NCBI GenBank assembly: GCA_026417975.1
Contig: JAOACD010000003.1
Span: forward strand, 124,001-188,000
Origin: Melioribacter sp.
GTDB taxonomy: Bacteria; Bacteroidota; Ignavibacteria; Ignavibacteriales; Melioribacteraceae
Direction of reading: 5' to 3'
Length of the DNA stretch: 64,000 nucleotides
In this document: positions 7,734-17,454 of the stretch, in pieces
How the letters are laid out: every line of letters starts with the position of its first letter
How positions within the stretch are numbered: position 1 is the stretch's first letter
Position numbers and translations under genes: made by a program
Notes under the pieces: generated by a model
The model's database searches: none
Told to the model about the DNA's origin: nothing
Seen by the model: only the letters and a program-made list of their open reading frames with translations

Positions 7734-9065
7734 ATGGCTAACAAAATAAGTTTACAAAATGATTATCCAGTAATTGAAAAATCCAATGAATACTACTTAC
7801 GTGCGTTAAAATTAATTCCATCGGTTACACAAACACTAGCAAAGGGTCCAACACAATGGGTTAATGGTGTGGCACCAAAATATCTTGTTAAAGGAAAAGG
7901 TTCTCATGTGTGGGATGTAGATGGTAATGAGTACATAGATTATATGATGGCTGTAGGTCCACTTTCACTTGGTTATGCTTATCCAAAAGTTGATGAAGCA
8001 ATTAAAAAGCAACTCGAAGATGGAATTACATTTTCAATGATGCATCCTCTCGAAGTCGAAGTTGCTGAAATGATTCACTCAATAATACCTAATGCAGAAG
8101 CAGTAAGATATAGTAAAACAGGAGCAGATGTAACAAGCGCAGCTATCAGATTAGCAAGAGCTTATACAGGCAAGAATAAAATCTTGTGTTGTGGATATCA
8201 TGGTTGGCACGATTGGTATATCTCAGTTACAGCACGCAATAATGGAATACCACAGGAAGTACAATCATTAACTTATACATTTAATTATAACGATATTGAT
8301 TCTGTTAAAAATTCTATTGATGATGATACTGCTGCGGTAATTCTTGAGCCTGTGGTATTTCATGAACCTAAAGATAATTTCCTTTATAAGTTAGCAGATT
8401 TATGCAAAGAAAATGGAGTTGTTTTAATTTTTGATGAAATGTGGACAGGCTTTAGAATGGCTCTTGGAGGGGCTCAAGAATATTTTGGAATAACTCCAGA
8501 CCTTGCAACTTATTCAAAAGCAGTAGCTAATGGAATGCCAATCTCAATTTTAACAGGCAGAAAGGAGATAATGGATTTGCTTGATGAGGATGTCTTCTTT
8601 TACACAACATTTGGTGGCGAAGCTCTCTCTTTAGCAGCAGCAAAAGCAACAATTGAAGAACTAAAAGAAAAAAATGTTCCAAAATATTTAGACCAGGTTG
8701 GCAAGAAGTTAAAAGATGGTTACAATGAAATAGCACAAAAGTTAGGAATGGATTACACTAAAGCAATTGGTTATAATTGGCGTTCAATGGTTACTTTTGA
8801 TGAAAAAGCAGGAGATCCACTTCTTCAAAAATCTTTAATGCAACAGGAAATGATTAAACGTGGGATTCTATGGCAAGGCTTTCATAATATGTCTTTTTCT
8901 CATACAGATGAAGACGTTGATTACACATTGTCTGCACTTGAAGAATCACTATCAATACTAAAAAAAGCTGTTGAAAAAAATAACCTTAGAGAAATGTTAA
9001 AAGGAGAACCTGTTCAACCAGTCTTTAGAAAAGTCGATAACTTTAATATTAAACCTAAGAGATGA
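7734..9065 (+). CDS. Class III aminotransferase, glutamate-1-semialdehyde aminomutase-like, probably sugar-acting
   Basis: 443 residues, PLP fold type I of the HemL-like group. Visible marks are VWDVDGNEYIDYM, the GYHGWHDWY motif, the IFDEMWTGFRM aspartate region that contacts the PLP ring nitrogen, and YSKAVANGMP with the Schiff-base lysine (Lys262). A haem role is unlikely, since the gene sits between an SpsF-type transferase and an SDR. In this setting it most likely aminates a keto sugar made by the SDR. Sugar aminotransferases are usually of the DegT type, so a class III enzyme here is unusual. The start is preceded by a modest purine stretch. Confidence 0.85.
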   Translation: MANKISLQNDYPVIEKSNEYYLRALKLIPSVTQTLAKGPTQWVNGVAPKYLVKGKGSHVWDVDGNEYIDYMMAVGPLSLGYAYPKVDEAIKKQLEDGITFSMMHPLEVEVAEMIHSIIPNAEAVRYSKTGADVTSAAIRLARAYTGKNKILCCGYHGWHDWYISVTARNNGIPQEVQSLTYTFNYNDIDSVKNSIDDDTAAVILEPVVFHEPKDNFLYKLADLCKENGVVLIFDEMWTGFRMALGGAQEYFGITPDLATYSKAVANGMPISILTGRKEIMDLLDEDVFFYTTFGGEALSLAAAKATIEELKEKNVPKYLDQVGKKLKDGYNEIAQKLGMDYTKAIGYNWRSMVTFDEKAGDPLLQKSLMQQEMIKRGILWQGFHNMSFSHTDEDVDYTLSALEESLSILKKAVEKNNLREMLKGEPVQPVFRKVDNFNIKPKR

Positions 9066-9071
9066 ATTTTT

Positions 9072-9875
9072 ATGGAAATATTTTCTCTAAAAAATAAAGT
9101 GGCAGTTGTAACTGGTGCTCTTGGTTTGTTAGGAAAACAACATTGCAAAGCATTGAGTGAGGCTGGTGCAAATGTAATTGTCGCAGACTTAAATGAAAAA
9201 GAATGCATTGAATTTGCTAATAGCCTTACAACAGAATCAATTGGAATTTATCTTGATGTTACAAAACCTAATGTTATACAAAATCTTAAAAATAAAGTTC
9301 TTGAGAAGTTTGGACATATTGATATTCTTGTAAATAATGCTGCAATTAACGACATGTTTGAAAATCCAAAAGCAGCACTAGAGGAATCGAAGTTTGAAAA
9401 TTATCCTCTTGAGCTTTGGCAAAAATCTGTTGATGTAAATTTAACAGGGGTGTTTCTTTGTTCTCAAATAATTGGTTCTGTAATGGCAAAACAAAAATCA
9501 GGCTCTATTATAAATATTGCATCAACTTATGGTATTACAGCACCTGATCAATCTCTTTATAAAGACAGAAGTGGTAACCAAATTTTTTATAAACCTCCAG
9601 CATATTCTGCTACAAAAGGAGCAATAATTATGTTCACAAAATATTTAGCAGCATACTGGGGTAAAGATGGAGTTAGAGTGAATTCGCTTACTCCTGGAGG
9701 AGTTGAAAATTCTCAGGATGATTTTTTTATCGAAAATTATTCACAAAGAACAATGCTGAAAAGAATGGCAAAACCTACCGATTACATAGGTGCTTTAATT
9801 TTTTTGGCGAGCGATGCTTCATCTTATATGACGGGGGCTAATTTAATTGTTGATGGTGGATGGACAGCTTGGTAA
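9072..9875 (+). CDS. Short-chain dehydrogenase/reductase
   Basis: 267 residues, classical SDR. It shows a TGALGLLGKQH cofactor loop (Gly-rich, near residue 15), LVNNAA, a catalytic serine in NIAST, and YSATKGA supplying Tyr and Lys. The NADLN stretch after the second strand starts with Asp, which favours NAD(H) over NADP(H). It follows the aminotransferase by 6 bases and probably oxidises a sugar hydroxyl to the ketone that the aminotransferase then aminates (inference from order). The C-terminal SSYMTGANLIVDGGWTAW is the usual SDR ending. Confidence 0.88.
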   Translation: MEIFSLKNKVAVVTGALGLLGKQHCKALSEAGANVIVADLNEKECIEFANSLTTESIGIYLDVTKPNVIQNLKNKVLEKFGHIDILVNNAAINDMFENPKAALEESKFENYPLELWQKSVDVNLTGVFLCSQIIGSVMAKQKSGSIINIASTYGITAPDQSLYKDRSGNQIFYKPPAYSATKGAIIMFTKYLAAYWGKDGVRVNSLTPGGVENSQDDFFIENYSQRTMLKRMAKPTDYIGALIFLASDASSYMTGANLIVDGGWTAW

Positions 9876-9903
9876 TTTTTTTCATTTCATGATGGATTAA
9901 TTT

Positions 9904-10434
9904 ATGCCTAAGAAAAAACTATCTAAAAAAGAACTTCTTAGACGAGCATCTAAAATTAAATTGTTACTTACAGATGTCGACGGAGTACTTACTGATACAG
10001 GAGTTTATTACTCCGTTAATGGAGAAGAATTAAAAAGATTCTCAATTCGAGATGGAATGGGTGTCGAACGGTTAAGAAGTCTTGTAAATGTTGAAACCGG
10101 AATAGTTACTCGTGAAAACACAGAAATTGTTAAAAGTAGGGCTAAAAAATTAAAAATAACAGAACTATACTTAGGTGTATTAGATAAAAGCAAAATTCTC
10201 GATAAAATTTTAAGCAAAAAAAAACTATTAGCTGAAGAGATTGCTTATATTGGTGATGATGCTAATGACGTTGAAATTATGAAAAAGGTGGGACTATCTG
10301 CATGTCCAAAAGATGCCTTAAATTTTGTCAAACAGATAGCTAATTATGTAACTGAAAATAAAGGTGGATATGGAGCGTTCCGTGATTTTGCAGAGTTAAT
10401 AATTAAAGCAAAACTAGAAAAAAGGAGGAAGTAA
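9904..10434 (+). CDS. KdsC-like HAD phosphatase, probably a sugar-acid-phosphate phosphatase
   Basis: 176 residues, a capless HAD phosphatase. Motif I is LLTDVDGVLTD with the nucleophile and acid aspartates, and motif IV is YIGDDANDVEIM. The fold and length match KdsC, and also the KDN/sialic-acid-9-phosphate phosphatases known from Bacteroides. Its place directly before a NeuB-like synthase (1 base apart) suggests that the synthase makes a phosphorylated product that this enzyme dephosphorylates. A role in ordinary Kdo synthesis is possible but less likely, because no kdsA, kdsB or kdsD is present. Confidence 0.87.
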   Translation: MPKKKLSKKELLRRASKIKLLLTDVDGVLTDTGVYYSVNGEELKRFSIRDGMGVERLRSLVNVETGIVTRENTEIVKSRAKKLKITELYLGVLDKSKILDKILSKKKLLAEEIAYIGDDANDVEIMKKVGLSACPKDALNFVKQIANYVTENKGGYGAFRDFAELIIKAKLEKRRK

Positions 10435-10435
10435 A

Positions 10436-11341
10436 ATGCCGAATAAAATAAAAGTTGGTAAACATTTTATCGGAGAAGGTGAGCCAGTTTATATTATTGC
10501 AGAAATTGGAATTAACCATAATGGCTCAGTTGAACTTGCAAAAAAATTAATTGATGGAGCAATTTTTGCGGGTTGCAATGCAGTGAAGTTTCAGAAGAGA
10601 ACACCAGAACTTTGTGTGCCAAGAGAACAATGGGACATAGAAAGAGATACTCCTTGGGGGAGAATAACATACATAGAATACCGTCGCAAAATAGAATTTG
10701 GTTTTGAAGAATACGAAGAAATTGACTCATACTGTAGACAAAAGGGTATAGATTGGTTTGCATCTGCCTGGGATGAAGAAGCAGTTGACTTTTTAGAATG
10801 CTTTAATCCAGTTATGTATAAAGTTGCTTCTGCATCTTTGACTGATGAAAAGTTGCTAAAAAAAATAAAATCTACAAATAGGCCCATTATGCTTTCGACT
10901 GGAATGTCAACACTTGAAGAAGTTGAAGAAGCAGTAAAATTACTAGGAACAGACAATCTTCTTATTGCGCAATCTACATCTACTTATCCATGCTCTTTAG
11001 AAGAGTTGAATTTAAGGGTTATTCAAACATATAAAGAGAAATTTCCAGGTGTTCCTATTGGTTACTCTGGACACGAAACGGGATTGGCTCCAACACTTGC
11101 AGCTGTTGCTTTAGGAGCTACTTTTGTGGAAAGACACATTACACTCGATAGAGCAATGTGGGGTACAGATCAAGCAGCATCCGTGGAAATAGGAGGAATG
11201 TTTAGGCTAGTTAAAGATATAAGAGATATTGAAAAAGCTCTTGGTGATGGAATTAAAAGAGTATATGAAAGTGAACTTAGTAGTATGAAAAAATTACGAA
11301 GATTTTATAAAGAAATTATAAATCCATTGGAGATAAAATGA
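10436..11341 (+). CDS. NeuB-family nonulosonate synthase without the C-terminal SAF domain
   Basis: 301 residues. The NeuB TIM barrel is clear: IIAEIGINHNG near residue 20, AVKFQKRTPE, the TPWGRITYIEYR loop, KVASASLTD, LSTGMST, IGYSGHE and FVERHITLDR. Such enzymes condense an aldose (or its 6-phosphate) with phosphoenolpyruvate. The usual C-terminal antifreeze-like (SAF) domain is missing, as the protein ends soon after the barrel. A GGAGG-containing site precedes the ATG. Together with the KdsC-like gene this points to a 9-phosphate (KDN/Neu5Ac-9-P-like) route. The stop overlaps the GH97 start by four bases. Confidence 0.88.
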   Translation: MPNKIKVGKHFIGEGEPVYIIAEIGINHNGSVELAKKLIDGAIFAGCNAVKFQKRTPELCVPREQWDIERDTPWGRITYIEYRRKIEFGFEEYEEIDSYCRQKGIDWFASAWDEEAVDFLECFNPVMYKVASASLTDEKLLKKIKSTNRPIMLSTGMSTLEEVEEAVKLLGTDNLLIAQSTSTYPCSLEELNLRVIQTYKEKFPGVPIGYSGHETGLAPTLAAVALGATFVERHITLDRAMWGTDQAASVEIGGMFRLVKDIRDIEKALGDGIKRVYESELSSMKKLRRFYKEIINPLEIK

Positions 11342-13290
11342 AAAAATTATTTTTCATATTGTGGATATTAATTTTTTATAATCAATTCTTTGCAAAAGAA
11401 TTTATTGTACAATCGCCTAATAAAAGTTTGGAGATGAGAATTGGTATATCAAATATTATTACATATTCAATATCGAAGGATGGGAAACAAATAATTGCTC
11501 CCTCTCAAATTTCATTAAAGTTATCTAATGATTTGATACTTGGAAAAAACCCAATAGTAATTAATTCTAAAAAGCAAATTATAAACCAAGTCTTAAAACC
11601 AATAGTAAAGCAAAAGTTTAAAGATATAGTAGATAACTATAATGAACTTGTGCTTGATTTTAAAAATAACTACTCACTTGTGCTAAGAGTTTATAATGAT
11701 GGAGCTGCATATAGATTTAGGACTTACTTTAAAGATGATATAACTGTTTATTCAGAGCAATTTGAAGTTAATTTTTTTGATGACCATAAAATTCATTTTC
11801 CTGAAGAAGATAGTTTTATGTCACACTCTGAAAGACTTTATAGGTATATTAATCTCAGTGAAATTAACTCAAAAAGATTTTGCTCTTTACCAGCAGTAAT
11901 TGAGATTGATGATAAAATAAAATGTGCAATTACAGAAGCAGATTTGGAAGACTATCCTGGAATGTACCTGAAGGGTTCAGATGATTCAAAATTTAAACTT
12001 CAAGGCCTATTCCCAAATTATCCAATAAAGGAAGAAGCTAAAAATGATAGAGATATTTACGTAGTTGAAAGAGCAGATTACTTAGTTAAAACAAAGGGAA
12101 CAAGAGATTTCCCTTGGAGAGTTTTTGTAATTACTGATAACGATGCTCAATTAATTGAAAGTACAATTATTTACAAACTTGCTAAACCGCATCCTCAAGA
12201 AATGGATTTTTCTTGGGTTCGGCCAGGCAAAGTTGCTTGGGACTGGTGGAATGCAAATAATATTTATGGAGTTGATTTTAGAGCTGGTATTAACACACAA
12301 ACTTATAAATATTACATCGACTTTGCGTCTAAATATGGAATTGAATATGTAATTCTTGATGAAGGTTGGTATGAACCAGGAAATTTGTTTAAGATTAATC
12401 CAGAAATAAATATAGAAGAGATAGTTGAATATGCAAGACAAAAAAATGTTGGAATAATTTTATGGACCATTTGGAAAACTCTTGATGAGCAATTTGAAAA
12501 AGCAATGAATCAGTTTGAAAAATGGGGAATTAAAGGAATTAAAGTAGACTTTATGCAAAGAGATGATGCTTGGATGGTAAATTATTATTATAAAGTGGCT
12601 AAAGAAGCAGCTAAAAGAAAGTTCCTTGTTGATTTCCATGGAGCTTATAAACCTACAGGTCTGTATAGAACTTTTCCTAACGTAATTACTAGCGAGGGAG
12701 TGCTAGGAGCAGAACATAATAAATGGAGTAATAATGTTACTCCGGAGCATACACTTACAATTCCTTTTATAAGAATGCTTGCTGGCCCAATGGACTTTAC
12801 TCCAGGCGCTATGAAAAATGCAACAAAAGAAAATTTTAGAATAATTTTTACTGAACCAATGAGTCAAGGAACAAGATGTCATCAGTTGGCTATGTATATT
12901 GTTTATGAAAGCCCATTACAAATGCTTGCAGATTCACCAACAAATTATATGAAAGAAAAAGAGTGCATTGAGTTTTTGTCTAAAGTTCCTACTGTATGGG
13001 ACTATACTAAAGTTCTTGATTCGAAAATCTCTGAGTATGTTTTGATTGCAAGAAAAAGTGGAAATAAATGGTATGTCGGAGCTATGACAAATTGGACTCC
13101 AAGAAAATTAACCGTTGATTTTTCCTTCTTAGAGGAAAATAAAAATTATAATGTTACAATTTATCAAGATGGAGTAAATGCAGACAGAAATGCAAATGAT
13201 TATAAATCATTCACCACAACAATAACAAGAGATACTAAGCTTGAAATTCAATTAGCTCCGGGTGGAGGTTGGGTTGCTGTTGTTGAATGA
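11338..13290 (+). CDS. GH97 glycoside hydrolase, probably retaining alpha-galactosidase type
   Basis: 650 residues with a Sec signal (about 1-19, FYNQFFA), an N-terminal beta-sandwich (about 20-280), a TIM barrel (about 290-550) and a C-terminal beta-domain. WDWWNANNIYGVDF and the KVDFMQRDD segment (Asp404) match retaining GH97 members, where this Asp is the nucleophile; inverting SusB-like enzymes lack it. TSEGVLGAEH (Glu453) is a further conserved carboxylate. It probably acts in the periplasm on alpha-linked galactosides. It overlaps the neuB-like gene by four bases, so it is translated with a sugar-synthesis operon rather than a SusCD locus. Confidence 0.9.
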   Translation: MKKLFFILWILIFYNQFFAKEFIVQSPNKSLEMRIGISNIITYSISKDGKQIIAPSQISLKLSNDLILGKNPIVINSKKQIINQVLKPIVKQKFKDIVDNYNELVLDFKNNYSLVLRVYNDGAAYRFRTYFKDDITVYSEQFEVNFFDDHKIHFPEEDSFMSHSERLYRYINLSEINSKRFCSLPAVIEIDDKIKCAITEADLEDYPGMYLKGSDDSKFKLQGLFPNYPIKEEAKNDRDIYVVERADYLVKTKGTRDFPWRVFVITDNDAQLIESTIIYKLAKPHPQEMDFSWVRPGKVAWDWWNANNIYGVDFRAGINTQTYKYYIDFASKYGIEYVILDEGWYEPGNLFKINPEINIEEIVEYARQKNVGIILWTIWKTLDEQFEKAMNQFEKWGIKGIKVDFMQRDDAWMVNYYYKVAKEAAKRKFLVDFHGAYKPTGLYRTFPNVITSEGVLGAEHNKWSNNVTPEHTLTIPFIRMLAGPMDFTPGAMKNATKENFRIIFTEPMSQGTRCHQLAMYIVYESPLQMLADSPTNYMKEKECIEFLSKVPTVWDYTKVLDSKISEYVLIARKSGNKWYVGAMTNWTPRKLTVDFSFLEENKNYNVTIYQDGVNADRNANDYKSFTTTITRDTKLEIQLAPGGGWVAVVE

Positions 13291-13361
13291 CTTATTTGTG
13301 TTATGTATTAAACTTTCTTAGTGTTTAGTTTGTTTATAGAGTTACATCATTTAATGAGGCT

Positions 13362-14186
13362 ATGCATTTTGAAAAATATGAAATAATTTCATACTTGATT
13401 ATCATATCTGCAGCAATTTTATTTATAATTCTTGAAAGGATTTTCCCTTACAATAAAGGGCAAAAAGTATTTCGTGAAGGTTTTTTTGATGACCTAGCTT
13501 TATATACCATTGCACAAAGTTATATACTTGGTATTTTCATTTTTACAGTTATAATTAATTCCATAGATAATTTAACAGGATTATCAAGATTAAAAATTTT
13601 TGCTAATGTCCCAATTTGGTTACAGTTAGTTTTTTATGTAGTGACACATGACTTTTATATATATTGGATGCATCGTTGGCAACATAGCAATAAATACCTA
13701 TGGCGTCTACATGAAGCTCATCATTCTCCAAAAAAGGTAGACTGGCTCTCCGGTTCACGTTCTCACGCATTCGAAATCTTAATTAATCAAACAGTAGAAT
13801 TTCTTCCTATTGTTTTATTAGGTTCCCCCCCTGAAGTCATTGCTTATAAAGGAGTAATAAGTGCTCTCTGGGGAATGTATATTCATTCTAATCTTAATGT
13901 TAGAACTGGAAAACTTCAATTAATAATTAATGGCCCTGAAATGCATAGATGGCATCATACAACAGGAAAAGGAAGAAATAGAAATTTTTCTACTAAGTTG
14001 GCTATATGGGATTGGATTTTTGGTACTGCATACTTGCCAGAAGAAAAAGCTAGCGAATATGGTCTTAAAACACCTTTTCCCAAAAGTTATTTTATGCAGT
14101 TTTTCTATGCTTTTAGACCATTTAATAAAAAAAGTAATATTTTTTCGAAAGTTTTTATTACTGATAATCCAAAGTCTACAAATTAG
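13362..14186 (+). CDS. Sterol desaturase/fatty acid hydroxylase family membrane protein
   Basis: 274 residues, about four membrane helices. The three histidine clusters of the di-iron membrane hydroxylase family are present: HDFYIYWMHRWQH, LHEAHHSPKK and HRWHHTTGKG. The family hydroxylates or desaturates lipids (sterols, fatty acids, carotenoids, ether lipids). The substrate here is unknown. The start lies about 70 bases after GH97, so it may have its own promoter. The end overlaps the convergent MuiA-like gene by 11 bases. Confidence 0.88.
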   Translation: MHFEKYEIISYLIIISAAILFIILERIFPYNKGQKVFREGFFDDLALYTIAQSYILGIFIFTVIINSIDNLTGLSRLKIFANVPIWLQLVFYVVTHDFYIYWMHRWQHSNKYLWRLHEAHHSPKKVDWLSGSRSHAFEILINQTVEFLPIVLLGSPPEVIAYKGVISALWGMYIHSNLNVRTGKLQLIINGPEMHRWHHTTGKGRNRNFSTKLAIWDWIFGTAYLPEEKASEYGLKTPFPKSYFMQFFYAFRPFNKKSNIFSKVFITDNPKSTN

Positions 14187-15762
14187 ATACTTTTTTATCT
14201 TTAGGATGACTGACAGAATAAACTAGTTTTTTTGTTGTTGATTTTGTTCCATCAAGTTTAATATACCACCTTATTTTTCCATCTTTTTCGTAATAAATGC
14301 CATCTGAATAATCAATTAATTTTACTTTTATTTCTTCATTCATCGAGATTGGTATGTTATCTTCAACTATAATATTAATAGGAATAGTTTTGTTATTTTT
14401 TACTATTATCTCATATGCATAGGTTCTCTCAATGTCATTACTTAGGAATTTATTTTTTGTAAAGTCTTTTATTATATTTTTTTCTACTAAAATATTTTGA
14501 TCTCTTCCAAGTGAAATTGTTAAAGTATCTTTGGATGTAAACGGATTAACGTATGTTTTTCCTACATAAGAATTTTCAAAAAAAATGTTTGCATTACTAG
14601 GTAAAAGGTTATATTCATTCCAGTTAGTTAAATAAGCAATTAAAAAAGCATTATTATCAAGTTTTGGAACTGAATAGTATTCGTATTTTGTGGGTATTGT
14701 AAAGTTTTGTAGTTCAATTATGTAGGATTTATTATCAGAAGGTATAGAATATTTAATAGTTGGTATAAATTCAGTGGAAAACTGAGATTGTATGGTTTCA
14801 TAATAATTTGTTAAAGACTCAGCTGTTTCGTTCTCAGTGCTAATTTGGTCAGATGAAATAATTTTTTGCGATGAAATTCCTATGCTTTTATTAAATAACA
14901 TTTTTTCAAAGTCAATAAACCATGGAATTAGTTCAGGTTTTTCATTGCTTACAAAAGTATTTCTTGTAGACAAAATTATTTCAGCATCTTTCCATTCAAT
15001 GCCGCTATTTTGTTTTACACTTGCCTTGTAATTGAGATAGGCAGGCAAATCAATTTTGTTAACACGAATGTCGTATATAGGTTCCCATGATGCATCTTTA
15101 ATTAAGTATGAAATTGTAAATTCAACTTCTTGATTAGTTTTTGAATATACAGATACAATCACTTCGTTAACTGGCTTACTCAAACTGTTATTTAATTCAT
15201 TAAGTTGTTTATTAATTCTTTCAATATTTTTTTGTAAATCTTTTACTTCTAAAGAGATTTCTGAAATCTTATTCTTTATTTCCGTTAATCTTTTTCTAAA
15301 GTAATCCGAAAAAACTTGGATATCAGCTAATGAAACTCCTTTTTCTCTTTTACCAATTTCTCTGTTAGCATACAGTAGTTCAATCTCTGCCTTAAGTACA
15401 TCTATTGCATTTTGTTTTGATGTAAGATGCTTATTAAGAGTTTCTAATGAGTCTTCTAACAAATTTATAGTTTTACTTTTTTCAGGTATTTTAAGATAAT
15501 TAGTTCTTTGATTTATAGAAAGTAATACTAAATCTCCTTTTGCAGAAATATTTATGCTGTTAGGTTCGATGTTTTGAGATAGTTCTGTAAAGATTAATTC
15601 TTCATTACCTTTTTCAAGCTTGACCTTAGCAAAGTGTGTTAATTCAGCGCCTCTTAAATAAACCTTTACGCTTTTTAGATTAGGCTTTATTGTCTTTGTT
15701 TCGAAACAAAAGTTTTTATTACTCAGACTGAACATTATAATAAGTATAAGTAGCTTTGCCAT
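14176..15762 (-). CDS. MuiA-like protein (mucoidy inhibitor A family, DUF4139)
   Basis: 528 residues when started at the ATG at 15762, which has a strong AAGGGGA ribosome site and begins a signal peptide; a longer reading from 15810 is less likely. The N-terminal SVKVYLRGAELTHFAKVKL segment is the family's first domain. A long coiled coil follows (about 80-180), then a beta-rich DUF4139 domain with VYSKTNQEVEFTISYLIKDA and SWEPIYDIRV. The protein is exported. Family members are widespread in Bacteroidota, and their function is poorly defined. Confidence 0.82.
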   Translation of the reverse strand: MAKLLILIIMFSLSNKNFCFETKTIKPNLKSVKVYLRGAELTHFAKVKLEKGNEELIFTELSQNIEPNSINISAKGDLVLLSINQRTNYLKIPEKSKTINLLEDSLETLNKHLTSKQNAIDVLKAEIELLYANREIGKREKGVSLADIQVFSDYFRKRLTEIKNKISEISLEVKDLQKNIERINKQLNELNNSLSKPVNEVIVSVYSKTNQEVEFTISYLIKDASWEPIYDIRVNKIDLPAYLNYKASVKQNSGIEWKDAEIILSTRNTFVSNEKPELIPWFIDFEKMLFNKSIGISSQKIISSDQISTENETAESLTNYYETIQSQFSTEFIPTIKYSIPSDNKSYIIELQNFTIPTKYEYYSVPKLDNNAFLIAYLTNWNEYNLLPSNANIFFENSYVGKTYVNPFTSKDTLTISLGRDQNILVEKNIIKDFTKNKFLSNDIERTYAYEIIVKNNKTIPINIIVEDNIPISMNEEIKVKLIDYSDGIYYEKDGKIRWYIKLDGTKSTTKKLVYSVSHPKDKKVSNL

Positions 15763-15946
15763 TGTCTTCCCCTTTTTAAATTTTTTGTTCATACTAAAAA
15801 TTTTTTTCAATTTATGTTAATTTTATATCCTTTCAATTCAATTATGCATTAATTAATTTTGAATTTGTGATAGCTTTATGTTTATTGAAATTAGGAAATT
15901 TCTATTCTAAATAACTATTTTATTAAAAATTTCATTTCACAAAAGA

Positions 15947-17446
15947 ATGAAAAAATTATTAATAGAATTCTTAAAAAAACACTTTGAACAAATAGCAGAA
16001 AACTGGTTTCAAAAATTATCAAGTCTTTTCAAAAATAAGCTTTCTGAAACACAATTGCGAACATTTGTAGAAAGTAGTATAAGTGTATTTATTGATGTAT
16101 TGGAAGAAAGTGATTATAAAGTAGCAGAACAATACTTGTTAGATATCTATACATTATTCTCGAGAGCTAATTTAAATTTGCTTGAAGTAAGCCAGCTTTT
16201 TAGTGGTGGAAGATATTCTGTTTTAAATATTATAGAAAAAGAAATTTCAAGTCCAATAGACCCTGTTATCTTGCTAGGTTATGTTGATGAAATTATTGAA
16301 CAAGTACTTGTTCGTTACGCAATGCTACTTCAGGAAGCAAAGATGAAAGAATTAAAGTATGAGAGGGATCGACTTTTCTATAAGTTAGAACTAAGCCAAC
16401 AATACCTCAAAAATATCCTTCATACTTCAGACTCTGCCATAATGATGGTTGATGAGAATGAGAGATTTATTGCATGGAATAAAGGTGCCGAAAGAATATT
16501 TGGATATACAGAAGAGGAAGTAATAGGGAAACCATCCTCTTTTCTATTGCCAGAAGGAGAAAAATATCAAGAAGAACTAAGGCAAATTCAAGAAGAAGTA
16601 CAGAAAGGAGCTACTAAAATTTTAGAGACAGAAAGAAAAACTAAGGATGGCAGAATATTGAGTGTAAAATTGATAGTGTCTCGTTTACCCGGAAGTAATG
16701 GATCATATTCTGGAAGATCAATTATTATAAAAGATTTTACTGAGTATAAAAAACTTCAGGCACAAATTGATCAGTCTGAAAAATTAGCTGTAATTGGTCA
16801 ACTTGCTGCGGGTGTTGCACATGAAATTGGTAACCCTCTGGCTTCAATTTCTTCTCTTGTTCAAATACTACAAAGAAAAAGTCAGGATCCATTTTTAACT
16901 GAACAACTTTCTTATATTAAAGAAAATATTGATCGTATTTCAAGAATTGTAAGGGAACTCGTAGACTTTTCTCGTCCTCCAAGTTACGAGCGAGCAATGC
17001 ATGATATTACAGATATTGTAAAAACAGCTTTGGGTATTGTAAAATATGATAAGAGAGTTAAAAATGTAAAATTTGAAACGGAATTGAAGTCTGAATTACC
17101 AACAATAAATGTAGCGGCTGACCAAATTCTCCAAGTTTTTGTAAATATTTTAATAAATGCACTTGATGCTATAAATGGTACTGGGACAATTAAAGTCAAA
17201 ACCTATAACGACCAAGAAAACATTTACGTAGAAATAACAGATAATGGTTGTGGTATGGATGAGAAAACTATGGAAAAGATTTTTGATCCATTTTTTACAA
17301 CAAAAGAAGTTGGGAAAGGAACAGGTCTCGGTTTATCTGTAAGTTATGGTATAATTAAACAGTACAATGGTGAAATACTTGTTAAAAGTAAACTAAATGA
17401 AGGAAGTACGTTTACTGTAAAACTACCAATTAGAGAAAATAGCTGA
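15947..17446 (+). CDS. PAS sensor histidine kinase, NtrB-like
   Basis: 499 residues, soluble. An N-terminal helical domain resembling RsbRD_N spans about 1-120. A PAS domain follows (about 160-275; [20 protein letters not shown]). Then comes HisKA with the phospho-accepting His292 in [15 protein letters not shown], and an ATPase domain ([32 protein letters not shown]). It is followed after 8 bases by a sigma-54 response regulator, so the two form a NtrB/NtrC-like pair. The signal is unknown. No membrane segment is visible, so the cue is probably cytoplasmic. Confidence 0.92.
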   Translation: MKKLLIEFLKKHFEQIAENWFQKLSSLFKNKLSETQLRTFVESSISVFIDVLEESDYKVAEQYLLDIYTLFSRANLNLLEVSQLFSGGRYSVLNIIEKEISSPIDPVILLGYVDEIIEQVLVRYAMLLQEAKMKELKYERDRLFYKLELSQQYLKNILHTSDSAIMMVDENERFIAWNKGAERIFGYTEEEVIGKPSSFLLPEGEKYQEELRQIQEEVQKGATKILETERKTKDGRILSVKLIVSRLPGSNGSYSGRSIIIKDFTEYKKLQAQIDQSEKLAVIGQLAAGVAHEIGNPLASISSLVQILQRKSQDPFLTEQLSYIKENIDRISRIVRELVDFSRPPSYERAMHDITDIVKTALGIVKYDKRVKNVKFETELKSELPTINVAADQILQVFVNILINALDAINGTGTIKVKTYNDQENIYVEITDNGCGMDEKTMEKIFDPFFTTKEVGKGTGLGLSVSYGIIKQYNGEILVKSKLNEGSTFTVKLPIRENS

Positions 17447-17454
17447 GGAAGAAA

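Noticed and set aside
7734-9065. Haem biosynthesis HemL
   Set aside because: The family resemblance is real, but the neighbours are all sugar genes and no other haem gene is present, so a sugar aminotransferase is preferred.
13930-14226. Second frame over the sterol-desaturase gene end
   Set aside because: Out-of-frame with a family protein that keeps all three histidine motifs; its composition is that of a shadow frame.
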